Shown in pieces: positions 1-10,212 of a DNA stretch of 64,000 nt. Position numbers and translations under genes: made by a program. The stretch's first letter is position 1, and the number at the start of each line of letters is the position of its first letter. Origin of the DNA: Laburnicola sp. R22_1 (lineage: Eukaryota; Ascomycota; Dothideomycetes; Pleosporales; Didymosphaeriaceae). The notes below the pieces were generated by a model, which ran no database searches, was not told where the DNA came from, and saw only the letters and a list, made by a program, of their open reading frames with translations. Location: contig JACONQ010000004.1 of assembly GCA_014281115.1 (NCBI GenBank), positions 2,852,001 through 2,916,000 of the forward strand, given 5' to 3'.

Positions 1-1860
1 GGGGCCTTGCTTTTGGTGCCCGAAGCGCCTGGGTTGACGCCAGGGCCCTGGGCGCGCTCCTCCTTTTGTATAGCCTTTGTACGCCTCCGCTCCTCCTGGA
101 TAGCCTTCCTCTGCTCCTTCTCTTGCTCCTTAGCCTTTGCCTCCTAATCTTTTTGTGCCTGGCGTTGGCGAGCTTCCTTGACCTTTGTGGGGGACTAAAA
201 CATGGCGCCACTAGCGTAATTTGTAGGTGGTTTAAGCAGTAGAGGCTTTCCTTGCGTAGGGCGCTTCTTCTGGGCTAGCGCTTCTCGTAAACGCTTATTT
301 TCATGGTTTAGGAGGGCGTTGCGCACTGAAATTGAGTGCATAGTGCGGGAGAGCTGCCGGGACCCCTCAGCGTAAGTATCAGCGACAACCTGGCGCAAGA
401 GTCTCTCAATTTTACGCCAATCTGAAGCGCTAAGTACAGAAGAGCTGCTATCGCTTGAGGATGGCCGCTCTGGGTCTATATTATTAAAGCGCTGAAGGAT
501 TACTTGGGGGTTGAAAGGCACTAGGCCAGTGGCCTTAAAGGCGCTGCAGATCGTATTTTCTTGAAAGGAGCACTGCTAGGCCCTCTCAAACATAGTGAAG
601 AAGTCGCGCTTTGTGACTCTTGAGAGGCCCTGGCACTTATTTAAATACTCAGTAAGTTTAGCAGAGTAGGTAGTGCTGAGAGGCTTGAATAGCGCGACGT
701 CGAGCGGCTGGAGCGTATGGGTTGAATGAGGTGGATAGATGGCCAGGAGGATCTTATTTTGATCGCAGTAGTTAATAAACTCCATTGTAACATGCGATCC
801 ATGGCCGTTAAGGAGTAGTAGACGATAATCGCGGCGCGCCTTTGCCTTAGTCTCCCTGTCAAACACCTGTTTGACCCATGCTAGGCCTAAATCGTTGTTC
901 GTCCATCCACTTGGTGATACTGCAAAGAGAGCTTTGTGTGAGGAGTTGTTAAAATCTTGTAACTAGGTGTCTTGTATATTGTTTGACTGCGCTTGATAAA
1001 TCAAGCAAGGCGTAAGAGAGCTTCTATCAGCGCAAATATATGCCAGCGTCGTAATCTACTTGCGATTGCCGTCCTGGAGCATTTGTTTAATGCCGCCGCT
1101 CTTATAGCGCTGTTGGGAGAAGACACGCTTTATTTTTGACAGCACCCTAATTAGGAAACCCTTCTTATCTATATTGTACATGTGGCGCTTGTTGACGTTA
1201 TACTGCTCAATCTTTTTACGTAGGAGCTCGAAATATAGGGCGTACTTGAAGGCAGAGTCGGCGCGTTTACGTGAGGCGTCTATACCAGAGGTCCAGTGCG
1301 AAAGTAGGTCGACTTTGTGGCGTCGTATAAATCGGTCAACCTAGTTTTTGCCAGCAGGCTTCCTAGCTATTTCTGATGCGAAATTTCGTATCATCTCCTT
1401 TGTAGGGGGTAATCCTCGTTCGCAAAGGCCATCAATATATTGTAGAAGCTCAGTTTCCTGTTGGGAGTTGAGGAGGCGCTGGCTGTCGGCCAGCGCGTCG
1501 CGCGTGCCCTGCACCCTGCGATGCCGGCGCGACAACGTATTGCGATCGCAGCTATATTTTTGAGCGACTTTGGTGTAATTAGGCTTCTCAGAGATGCTTA
1601 GCGAGCTCAAATAGTTAAGAGCAGCACTTAATTTGGCCATATTCGTTGTATAGAGCGTTGCAAAAGGTGCCGAAGTTGGGCTGTTGAGGCGGAAAATCGA
1701 TCGTCCGGTGGGGCCGATCGTCAGGTGATGAAACACGGTAACCCCGCGGTGACGCTTCGACAGCAACGTTCGATCAACACCGTACTTTTTCGCAGTCTGA
1801 GTATAATTAGGCTTCTCTCCAAGCTTCAGCGATTTTAACGACTCTAGGGCAGCCTCCATT
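1..1860 (-). pseudogene. pogo/Fot-type DDE transposase relic
   Basis: Three open stretches on the minus strand (1955-1341, 866-576, 521-195) share one reading frame, so this is one transposase broken by stops, running off the left window edge. The N-terminus has a psq-type helix-turn-helix (start codon at 1640; KPNYTKVAQKYSCDRNTLSRR). The middle holds the DDE_1 segment with motif LLLLNGHGSH and later YPPHSTHTLQPLD. The C-terminus is charged and coiled-coil-like (QEKEQRKAIQEERRR). The first of these DDE motifs normally reads LDGHGSH, so the catalytic Asp is Asn here. At least five internal stops are TAG where TGG (Trp) or CAG (Gln) is expected, for example GKN*VDRF and QDT*LQDF. Those changes fit RIP. 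The element is dead. The right end lies somewhere in 1860-1960, next to hAT relic sequence, and no terminal inverted repeat could be fixed because the other end is outside the window. Confidence 0.85.
1640..1859 (-). repeat. Duplicated leader plus psq-type HTH module
   Basis: The reading frame contains two diverged copies of the same module: LYTTN followed by a methionine and an HTH. The inner copy starts at 1640 (MAKLSAALNYLSSL, then KPNYTKVAQKY). The outer copy starts at 1859 (MEAALESLKSLKLGEKPNYT, then AKKYGVDRTLLSKRH). They are 73 codons apart and in frame. The family normally has one psq HTH followed by a CENP-B/Tc5 HTH. The outer copy may be a tandem duplication or the remnant of a second element. 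Confidence 0.6.
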
Positions 1861-1914
1861 GGGTGTATATTGGTGGTGTAAAGCGATTCTGAAAGTGCGG
1901 GAGATTTGGTGTTG

Positions 1915-1947
1915 GCCGTGCACGAGGTGGGGCCGTGCACGAGGTGG
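1915..1947. repeat. 17-bp tandem repeat, about two copies
   Basis: The unit gccgtgcacgaggtggg occurs almost twice in a row. It sits where the pogo relic meets hAT relic coding sequence, so it may be rearranged junction sequence. Confidence 0.75.
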
Positions 1948-1949
1948 TG

Positions 1950-2125
1950 ACCCACGGTATAACTGTTTTACGCGCGCGCTCGAGCTCCGCATGCCTCTTA
2001 ACAACTATATCAATCATAAGCTTGTTAAATATCGTCGCCAGGGCACCCATTAACGCTTCTAACTGCCTGATCTTAAGAAGCGTTGGTTTATTAAAGAAGA
2101 CAGCCTCTCTGCTAAGGATTAGGCG
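1950..2125 (+). pseudogene. Old hAT transposase relic, left fragment
   Basis: Plus-strand translation gives PRYNCFTRALELRMPLNNYI, which aligns with the segment RWNSYHDCFKRGVELQHAINSYS-like in the younger hAT element at 4560-4620. It runs through stops to SLSAKD*A at the insertion point. The frame then continues without loss after 5794 (TIVEYRKILQPFKDAT), showing that the younger hAT element split this gene. The stop at the junction is TAG where the younger element's family position expects Trp (TGG). The left end of this relic is not visible and was probably cut by the pogo element. Confidence 0.75.
2118..2125. repeat. 8-bp target-site duplication of hAT element, left
   Basis: attaggcg directly precedes the CAG terminus of the hAT element and is repeated exactly at 5795-5802. 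An 8-bp duplication is the hAT hallmark. Confidence 0.95.
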
Positions 2126-2279
2126 CAGGGTTGTCAACAACCAAACATGCCTCAATATTTTGTTTGAATTTTGTTTGAATTGACAACGTCAACCAAACAA
2201 AAAGCTGCTGCTGCAATTTTGATAGGTCAAACAAACAAAAGAGGCAATTGCAGTCAAAAAATTTGAAGTTTGTTTGAAT

Positions 2280-2980
2280 CGCTTAGCATACTGTAATGAT
2301 AAGGTACCCTAGAGTTAGTGATATATTCTTAGTGTTAATGTAACAATAACTTTCCCAACGCTGCAATTATATAGGTATTCCTATAGTAAACAGAGCAAAA
2401 ACGGAGCTTCTTAAGTGGATTGTACCTGCGTAAAAAAGCCCGCATAACGGATGTGTGCTTCCACTGGCCGCCAGCAACTGATATACATGAATTGCTATTC
2501 GGCTTTAGCACCTCCTATCCTCTGTTCCTCCTCTTTCTTTACGTAGGTAATAAGCTGTTAAAACAATAAATATATATATAATAATCTAAATAAGCTAATA
2601 TTATAGTGTTGAGGTATTGTAGCAAAGTGAGTTTGCGCTGTTGCAGCGAAGCCTAAGTTATGTTTATATATTCTGAACCTAGTTACTACTCTTAAAAAAT
2701 CGTTTGCTATAACCACGCAATAAATCTTGTCTTCTATAAGTTAAACTATTAAATCAATGTTGCTAAATTAATTCCTGTCGCCTGTTTTACTATATCTCTA
2801 TTGTTGCGGGCTGCAGAGCGTCGCGCAGTACGCCTTGGCATGAAGTGGTAATGTTGGCTAGCCGACCGCGTACTTTCCGCGTACCTTGCGCGTCAACGCT
2901 TACACACCCACTATACTTTGGCTTACTTGCCTGCGCCTACAGCTTACTTTTTCGCGCCTTTGCTTACCTTCACGCTTACC
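2280..2980. other. 5' non-coding part of hAT element
   Basis: About 700 bp between the subterminal repeats and the transposase start. It is moderately AT-rich to about 2790, then GC-rich to the start codon. I see no other gene; it presumably holds the transposase promoter. Confidence 0.5.
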
Positions 2981-5648
2981 ATGCCCCCAAAACGAAGCCG
3001 CGAGCCTGCTGAGGCATCCGAACCTATGCCCAAACGTTCCCAACGTGCGCCGAAACCCAGCCAGCGCCTTATGGATAGCCAGCGGCCGCTTACTCCTCCG
3101 CCAACCCAGCCGTCTATTGAGGTAGTTGACGAGCCGGAGCCGCCTATTGAGGTGCTTGAAAGTACTCTAGAGCCGCGCTCAATAGAGCCACCAACCGAGC
3201 TAGAGGAGCGCGCCCGGAGGCCATCACCACGGCCTATACTACAAGCCTTACAGGCCGATGAGCCAGCTTGGGAGTTGCTGTTAGTGGCTAATAAGCCGCC
3301 TATAGCTACTAAGCCGCCGCGCGCGTTTAGTAATGCTGCCACAGAGGCTTCAGTGGAGGAGGACGCTGCGCCTAGTGTTGACTTCACCAACTACGAAGGC
3401 CTTGACTTGAAGCGCCTGCTGGGCTTCAATGTGCCTCTATCCACACCCACAGGCAACATCAGCTGGGTCTTTAGGCACGGCTATCGCCTTCGAAAGCTTG
3501 GTACTAACCCTGAGAAGATCTACTTCCAATGCAAGCACTGTCACATCAACAGAAAGAAGGGCGGCCTACACCAGACCACTCTGTCAACTACAGCCGCCAA
3601 CAACCATTTGAAGCAAGACCTTCCCGGCCATCGGCTCACCAAACAAGGCACTATCGTACACAAGAGGCCGCTCGAACCTGGCCAGAAGTCGCTGCGATGG
3701 GCGGAAGAAAACGGGGTCACATTAAGCCAAGATGCAACGCAGGAGCTGGGTAACTTCGACGTACAAGGCTTCAGGCAAGCTGCAGTGTTATGGCTCGTCA
3801 ACAACAACAGGCCATTACGCGAGTTTGAGACTGAGTCCTTCCGCGCGATGATCAGGTTCGCCAACCCAGAGGCAGAGGCGGCGCTATGGAGGTCTCACAA
3901 CAGCGTTTCGAGGTTCGTGATGAGGCTTTACAGCTGGCTACAACCTCAAGTCAAGCGCGCCTTGTCTAAGGCCTCTAGCAAAATACACATAAGCTTTGAC
4001 GGCTGGACTACCAAGGGGGAAGCGCGGCTTCTTTGCAATTTGTGCGCACTACGCTGACTCTCAAGGCAATATAGTTGACCTTCCCATCGCCTTGCCGCAG
4101 CTGGTTGGTGCGCACACAGGCTCAGCGATCGCGGAAGCTGTCGTACGAATCCTACGCTACTTTGAGATTTCTAGCAGCAATTTGGGCTATTTCGTGCTTG
4201 ACAACGCCTACAACAACGATACTGCAGTTAATAAACTCGGCACAATGTACGGCTTTATCGCCAACGATCGACGCCTCCGCTGCGCTTGCCACATACTCAA
4301 CCTCGTTGGGCAAACTATTATGTTTGGCACTGACTCCGACGCCTTTAATAACAAGCCTGAACACTACAACGAAGAGGAGTTTTATATAAAGCAATGGCGG
4401 AAAGATGGTCCGCTTGGCGTGTTTCTTGATATTGTTAACTACATTAACACGCCAAAACAATAGGGTATATTTAAGGATTGTCAGAACAGCGAAGCAGTTG
4501 AGATGCCTGCTGGCGCTACAGCAAGACGCCGTAAGCCTTTCAAGCCTAGAGTTACGCGTTAGAACAGCTATCATGACTGCTTTAAGCGCGGTGTTGAGCT
4601 ACAACACGCCATCAACAGCTACTCCTCCTACCACATACAAGAGACTGAGCACGCTGACGAGCTTGCCAAAAGCAACAACACTAAGCCGCCTATTGTGCCG
4701 CAGTGGATGCGATCAGGCGGGCTTGCAGCTGCAGACTAGGCGGTGATTACCGAGTACATTGAGGTGCTTGAGCCGCTGAAGTCCGCAACTAATCGCTTGC
4801 AAGGTCGCGGCAAAGCTGGCACTCACAGCGCGTTATACGAGGTTATCCCTGTGTTTGAGTCTCTTATTGCTGACCTAGATGCCCGCCTTAGACTGTTTGA
4901 AAGCGTCAATTACCTGCCAGACGAGGCGCCAGAAGATCACGTCGCTATCAACGTACGTGCTGCGCTCAAGAAGGCGAGCAAGTACCTTAATAAACTCCTC
5001 AAAATCCCCGTCTACTACACTGCCACGGCACTCCACCCACGCTTCAAGAACTACTTTAAACGCTTCTGGCGTGAGAAGCCCGCACAGTTACAAGCTACGC
5101 ACGCGAGCTTCGAGCAGCTTTGGGCTCGTTACAAGCCCGCCCTAGCGACAGCAACAACAATAACAACTGCGCCTAAACACGCGATGAGCAGCTTTGACGA
5201 CGCGATCGATTCGGTACTTGACAACAGCGACGAGATAATAGGGGTGGCGGATGAGTACGAGAGCTGGCTTAGAGAGCCAACATGGACATCAGAACAGTAC
5301 AAAACTGGCTGTACAGCTGTCCAATACTGGTACCAGCTCAAGCCGAGGTATCCCAATTTGTCACGATTGGCGCTGGACGTGTTAACTATCCCTGCCTCCA
5401 GCGCTGACTGTGAGCGAGTCTTCTCGGGTACTGGCGACGTACTTGAGCCACAGAGACGCAAAATGGGCAGCCAACTATTGGCTGCTTTAATTTGTACTCA
5501 ACGATGGATTCGAGCAGGTTTTAAACCTCCAAGCGCAAAGGTGGTGGCAACGTACGATGACAATAAGCTCAACGAACAGTTTAGCATACATGAGTGGGAG
5601 GAGCCGCCGCCTATAACACCACCAGAGTCTCTTTCACAGTCCTCTTAA
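2981..5648 (+). pseudogene. hAT transposase, broken by one frameshift and three TAG stops
   Basis: I chose the ATG at 2981 (MPPKRSREP) after CTTACC. The first ~120 residues are proline-rich and disordered. A BED-type zinc finger follows (YFQCKHCHINRKKGG, later His residues in NNHLKQDLPGH), then the RNase-H-like core (HISFDGWTT; YFVLDNAYNND), and the C-terminal hAT dimerisation domain (LALDVLTIPASSADCERVFS). The frame changes once in a G run near 4013-4019, where one extra G breaks WTTKG|KRGFFAI. Three in-frame stops, at 4461, 4560 and 4737, are all TAG: PKQ*GIF, VTR*NSYHD and AAAD*AVITEY. Trp or Gln is expected at each, and all fit C-to-T changes at CpA. The element is therefore probably not autonomous as written, though the gene is otherwise nearly full length (about 880 residues). 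Confidence 0.9.
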
Positions 5649-5794
5649 AGTACTCAAAATCAAACAAACAATCAAATAAAAAGCGCCTCTATAGCTCCAT
5701 CAAATCAAACAAACAAACTACAACACCAAGAAAGTCGTCAAACAAACAAATTCAGAGCCACAAATTTTGTTTGTTTTGTTTATTGACAAGTCTG

Positions 5795-5802
5795 ATTAGG
5801 CG
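5795..5802. repeat. 8-bp target-site duplication of hAT element, right
   Basis: attaggcg, an exact copy of 2118-2125. Confidence 0.95.
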
Positions 5803-6722
5803 ACAATTGTAGAGTACCGAAAAATCCTACAGCCCTTTAAAGACGCCACCACCTGTATGAAGGGCAGGGGCGTAGCTGGCACGTTAGGAGCCATCTAGGA
5901 GGTGCTCCCTACGCTTAATTGGCTTGCCACCACTCTTAACAAGATGCTGTTTTAATACAACAACGTCGACTTACTGACGTTGACGCCCTAGAGGATCATA
6001 TACAAGCCACCTGTAATATGGCTTATATGAAGATCCTTGAGTATATGCGCAAGCTAAAGGATACCCCAGCATACTACGCTGCCTGCCATCTCCACACACG
6101 CACGAAAAGTTACATGGATAAAGTGTGGGCTGTGCCTCTTAATTATAGTGAGGAGGCTTATGCAGGACCTTACACATATAAAGGCTGGCTAGATAATTGC
6201 CATGTTGGCTTTTAACGCTTGTGGGTAGAGTTTAAAGAGGCCGCCTCTCCTGTTAGTACTCTAGAGCCTCTGGCGAAGAAGGCACGTACTAGGCCAGCTA
6301 GCAGTCGGTCTGATTTTATAAGAGCTACCCTACAAGGTGATGACGCCCGTCTAGTCTATTGTTGCGATGAGTTTGAGCGCTAGATAATCGAGTCACCTGT
6401 GCTAGAGGAGTCCCTGTTTGCGCGCGACCCGATTCTATACTGGCTGGGGAAGGCTGACGAGTACCCTGTCTTATCGCGCTTTGCCCTCACAATCCTTAGC
6501 ATCCCTGCGGCGGCTACTGACTGTGAGAGGACCTTCTTGGAGCTAGGCGATTTGCTGGAGACGAGGCGTCTTTGTATGAAGGCAGATCTCCTCTCCGCTC
6601 TACAAAGCCTACGTAGCTGGAAGCGCCTTGGCTTAAAGCCTACGACGGCAGCAAAAAGTCCATGTAACGAAGCTATCTCTCCTGAAGAGCTGGAGACGAT
6701 ATACGAGATATATGGTAGTTAA
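5803..6722 (+). pseudogene. Old hAT transposase relic, right fragment
   Basis: Continues the relic interrupted at 2125. Recognisable pieces are EYRKILQPFKDATTCMKGRG, ALEDHIQATCNMAYMKILEY and the C-terminal dimerisation domain FALTILSIPAAATDCERTFL (6399-6722). The sequence is homologous to, but clearly distinct from, the younger element (LEPLKSATNRLQGRGKAGT). Several stops and at least one frame break occur. It ends in YEIYGS followed by TAA at 6720. Confidence 0.8.
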
Positions 6723-6889
6723 TTTACTACGCCTAAATTATACGTACAGTTATTAATTAAGTCAAACAAGTCAACAAGTCGAGCCTTATTTTTGCTATCA
6801 AGTTAATTAAGTCAAGCAAAAGCCACCAGATCCGTCAATCAATCAATCAATTCACCCCGACTTGATTGACTTGATTGTTGCCAACTCTG
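6723..6889 (+). repeat. 3' subterminal repeats and terminus of old hAT element
   Basis: Clusters of CAAGTCAA/TTGATTGA lie here. The reverse complement of the end reads CAGAGTTGGCAACAATCAAG, closely matching the terminus of the younger hAT element. The element therefore most likely ends at 6889. Its other end and target duplication (would be ctagtgct) are not in the window. Confidence 0.7.
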
Positions 6890-7376
6890 CTAGTGCTGGT
6901 TTAGTGCGGTCTCGGAGGGGAGGGGGACTACTCAACTACATTGAAATGTTCTTAGGCTTGCTCCTTTATATTAGGCCCGCACCTTGCGGCACAGTCTGCG
7001 GCACAGCTGCGCCTTGCCGTGGAAAGGCATATCGGCCGTCGGTCAAGATAAACTCGTTCAATCAGAACATACTTTCGAGTTATATTTTGCTCTTCAGTGC
7101 TTCCCACCGACGATGAGTGGATGGCTCGCTTCGGTGCCAATATAGGTAGATAGCGCCTAGCGCGTGGCTGAAGAGCAAGCTGCGACCCAAGGTAGTTGAC
7201 GTGTTAACGATAAAGCTAATAATTCTTGTCATATTTTCCTGGAAACTGATATCAATAATTGTTATGGATGCAGCAATTGAAGTATTCAGAAAGATGGCCC
7301 CACTGCTTGCCATGGCAACCTCAAAAGTGTAGAAGCATACGAGCATCAATCATTAATACGTTACTACGTTACTAAG
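6890..7376. other. Intergenic, no supported gene
   Basis: 487 bp between the hAT terminus and the end of the DUF6594 gene. A short minus-strand ORF (7349-7080) is hydrophobic but has no recognisable domain. A run of related short GC-rich words (gcggcacag twice near 6985-7005) is visible. I see nothing firmer. Confidence 0.5.
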
Positions 7377-8907
7377 TTAATTACCAGGGCCAGTAAAGTT
7401 CCCAATGAAGACAACCAGTATCGCACAGTACGCTGCACTAGCCGCGAACAGCTCATGTCTCGCTGCCTTCGTCAACAGAGACATAGCCGCACTGAACAGC
7501 AAAGTGAAGACGATCAGCAAACCAACCGCATTGAGTGTGTCCCTCGTGTTGGGATCAACAGAAGTAATAGTGGAATTAGAAGCACTGGTACCGTTGAGTT
7601 CGATGTGTGCTTGGGTGGACGTGAGGAGGTACATGGCGACAACCGGAACGACCAGAAGCATGAAAATGACTAGCGTTATGATCATGTTAACGAGCTTGTC
7701 AATGCGGGTGGAGCTGTATAAGGTGATGAAATTATTCGTCGTCTTCTCCCTTAGCTCAGGTGTTCGAAAGTACCGCTGCAACAGTTAGCCACAATGCTTT
7801 GAGATAGAAATGCAGGCGTACCCCTAGTGGTGGTTCATTCGTTTTAAAGACGCGTTTAAGCCAGCCATCAATCTTGAAGATTACTTTCTCAATACCGCCG
7901 TCGAAGCTTCCCCACTCGCGTCCGCTGTTTCGCAGTGAGACGATATCTTCTTTGCTCCGGATAGAATCCATCTCAGGGTCCACAAGGGGTTTTTGGTTGT
8001 TATGATAGCGACGTAGGCTCCGGTAGTTGCGATCGCTCGGCTTCTGAAAGGACTCTAATGTTCTTGCTTTGATAAGCACTTCGTCGTACTCCATTAGCTT
8101 CGTCTTGATCTCTTTGAGAATTACTCTTCGGTTTCGAGCATCGCCTTCCTGGGTCGATTTCTCCAGGTCAGCTTCACGCGAGCGCAGACGCTCGGGTTCA
8201 TCCCCGAAATCGTCCCAGTCGATTTCGTCTAGCTCTTTCTCAAGGATGGTGATTTCCTCTTGTAGATCGAGCAAGATGCGCGAATGGAGATAGCTAAATG
8301 AGCGATAGAGGGAAAAGTTGGCTTCTGAAGATTGAAAAGCTGCTAGTCTGGGGAATCCGTTTGGTGTGTTCTCCACTGGGGAGGTCGTCAGTGGTGTTGC
8401 TATGCATTGGAGTGATTAGTGCTTACAAGTCCGCGTGCGCGTCTCAGTCACACCAAGCGGCTCTGGCTCAGACTTGAAGGAGCTAGTGACTCTTCGAAGA
8501 AACGTTGGACGTTTTTTGTCATTGTCTAGATACGTCTTAGTCTTAGGTTCACGTGCCTTCCGATGGCGGAAGTCGTTCCTCAATCGTGGAAAAGAATACC
8601 CAGCGAGTCGTCACTGCCTTGTAAATTCATCGGATGTGGTTTCCAAAAAAGTGAAGCGCGTAGGGTTTGAGATTTGAGGTCCATAGCAAAGAGACAAGGA
8701 AAACCTACGAGGCTGTGTAGGCGCATCGTTCATCGAAGAGCCAGTGTGCGAGTCGGATGACGAACGGCTCGTGAAATCATCATCGCCCTCACCAATCTCA
8801 ATAACGGCGTCACCAGTAAGTGTATTTTCGGTATCAGTCGGAGACTGAGAGCCCTTCTCCATGTCGTTGACGACAGTATCTCCGGTCATAGCGCGTGTGG
8901 GGGCCAT
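7377..8907 (-). CDS. DUF6594-family fungal membrane protein
   Basis: The best-supported part is two exons on the minus strand. Exon 8400-7822 encodes the typical DUF6594 start (GFPRLAAFQSSEANFSLYRSF, then a helical EITILEKELDEIDWDD region). Exon 7775-7377 encodes the membrane end (RYFRTPELREKTTNNFI). They are joined by a 46-nt intron (7821-7776: GTACGC...GCTAAC...TTGCAG) in phase 0, giving EPPLG|RYFRT. The C-terminus has three predicted membrane segments (IITLVIFMLLVVPVVAMYLL, VGLLIVFTLLFSAAMSLL, YCAILVVFIGNF), as usual for the family. The N-terminus is uncertain. A Ser-rich acidic ORF with ATG at 8907 is the likely first exon, and an intron 8467-8414 (GTGTGA...GCATAG) could join it, but a TGA near 8616 lies between, so either another small intron was missed or the gene is damaged. 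Function of the family is unknown to me. Confidence 0.75.
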
Positions 8908-9203
8908 CTCTGAGGCTGAAGGCAGCGCGCGACCGGCGCTAGAAGAAAGAACAGCAAGAAGTGACCAAATCCCGAACAATTGCCAAAGCAGAAGACTTTT
9001 AGAGCAGCATTGAAAATTCAGAAGTGGCTCAACTGCAGCTGAGAAGTGTGGCGGGAGAGCTGTCTATGTAGGGAATGGAAGGAAATCCCACCGGTGAGTC
9101 CCTCGCGAGATCGCCAGCCCCGAGCGCCCCCTCCAATCGATTCCGGCTGCCTAACCATCACATGTGCCACACACCATGGCATAGCCACAATCCAATATCG
9201 CAC

Positions 9204-9672
9204 TCAGCCGCGCTTTTCCAAGCGGAGGTCCTTGTCGCGGATCCAGGCGCCGTTCTTGTAAGCGTTTCCGCTGCCATCTTTCAGCTGGTATTCCCAGTAC
9301 CCGCCTGAGGGGTGCTGGCGGGCTTTCGCAACTGCAAAGGTGCCTTTTGTGCGGACGCCCGACTGGATCAAAGACATGTGCACTGTATCGCGCTTGGTAA
9401 AGCGTCCAGTTTGCTGTCCATGTTAAATGCTGAACGAATTGAAGGAGGCGATGGATGGAATTGCTCACCTTCGTAGGATTTGGATCATTGTAAGTTCCCG
9501 ACTTCACGGTCGGCACCGCCTTTCTCTCTGCGACTTCTTCTTCCGACGATGATAGATCCACCTTCTCTGTCTATCAGGGCGTGAGCTTAAGCAGGCGTGG
9601 CGAGCACTCGAACAGTGTGCGACTCACGAACTCATCCGAGGCGCGCTGAGCGTCGACCTGATCTGTAGTCAT
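9204..9672 (-). CDS. Small conserved fungal protein, 101 aa, three exons
   Basis: Three exons on the minus strand give a clean 101-residue protein: 9672-9628 (MTTDQVDAQRASDEF), 9570-9469 (TEKVDLSSSEEEV...GTYNDPNPTK) and 9362-9204 (SGVRTKGTFAVAKARQH...GAWIRDKDLRLEKRG, stop). The introns are 9627-9571 (GTGAGT...CTGATAG, 57 nt) and 9468-9363 (GTGAGC...ATCCAG, 106 nt), both phase 0. The second half is compact and looks like a small folded domain with aromatic and Gly/Asp turns (GGYWEYQLKDGSGNAYKNGA). No signal peptide or membrane segment is present. I recognise the pattern as a recurrent hypothetical protein of filamentous ascomycetes but cannot assign a function. Because each exon is short, the gene is easily missed by ORF-based annotation. 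Confidence 0.85.
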
Positions 9673-10212
9673 CGTGCCAACAGCGATAAACAAAAGTGCG
9701 AGGCGGAAAAGAGTAGCAGGTGTGATTTGTCGCCTTGTTGAGTGTGCAGAGAAGGCTGCCGTGGCAATATGTACACAGTGACTCTGCTGTTGCTGGCCTA
9801 CTGCTGCCTTGACGCACTTCGAAAACTGACCGTTTGCGGGGGCTGAGGACCATCAATGCACAGCCGCAAGGGTGGTTATTTGTAACGCCGCCCGTCAGCG
9901 CAACTCGACGCCTCGACTGTCACGAGTTATCAACTCAGTAGTATAAGGGCAGGATACATAGCCCCCAAATTCACCGCCTGTCTGTGTACGGTAACACCTC
10001 GCTATTTAGTAAGCATCTAATCGCCTCGTTGCCTCGTCTAAACTGGTTCTGTAACCTGCTCCATGCGCGTTATCCCCCCAAAATATGGGGGCTGAACTGC
10101 CGCACTTCAGCGCGGACGAAATCAGAGTGCATGCGACCACGTCTGCTGCCGCTATCTTCAAGCCTAGCCATCTCCTTGCCCGAAGGCCCTACCGACGCTC
10201 GCACCAGCCATC
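9673..10212. promoter_or_regulatory. Divergent promoter region
   Basis: 540 bp between the start codons of the 101-aa gene (minus) and the caspase-like gene (plus). The two genes are divergently arranged and share this space. I see pyrimidine-rich stretches but no motif I would name. Confidence 0.5.

Larger units (their letters stand above)
2126..5794 (+). mobile_element. Complete hAT DNA transposon (3.67 kb)
   Basis: Imperfect terminal inverted repeats are visible: the left end reads CAGGGTTGTCAACAACCAAA and the right end, reverse-complemented, reads CAGACTTGTCAATAAACAAA. It is flanked by a perfect 8-bp duplication, attaggcg. Subterminal arrays of CAAACAAA/TTTGTTTG lie at about 2135-2280 and 5655-5785, as is usual for hAT transposase binding zones. 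The body carries one transposase pseudogene. Base composition is normal, unlike the AT-rich block. It sits inside an older hAT element whose terminus is similar. Confidence 0.95.

Noticed and set aside
1844..2155. Minus-strand ORF of 103 codons next to the pogo relic
   Set aside because: It is the reverse of the old hAT relic, which reads as transposase on the plus strand and continues across the hAT insertion.
7080..7349. Minus-strand hydrophobic ORF of 89 codons downstream of the DUF6594 gene
   Set aside because: No recognisable domain, no splice link to the neighbouring gene, and in a short intergenic space; likely chance.
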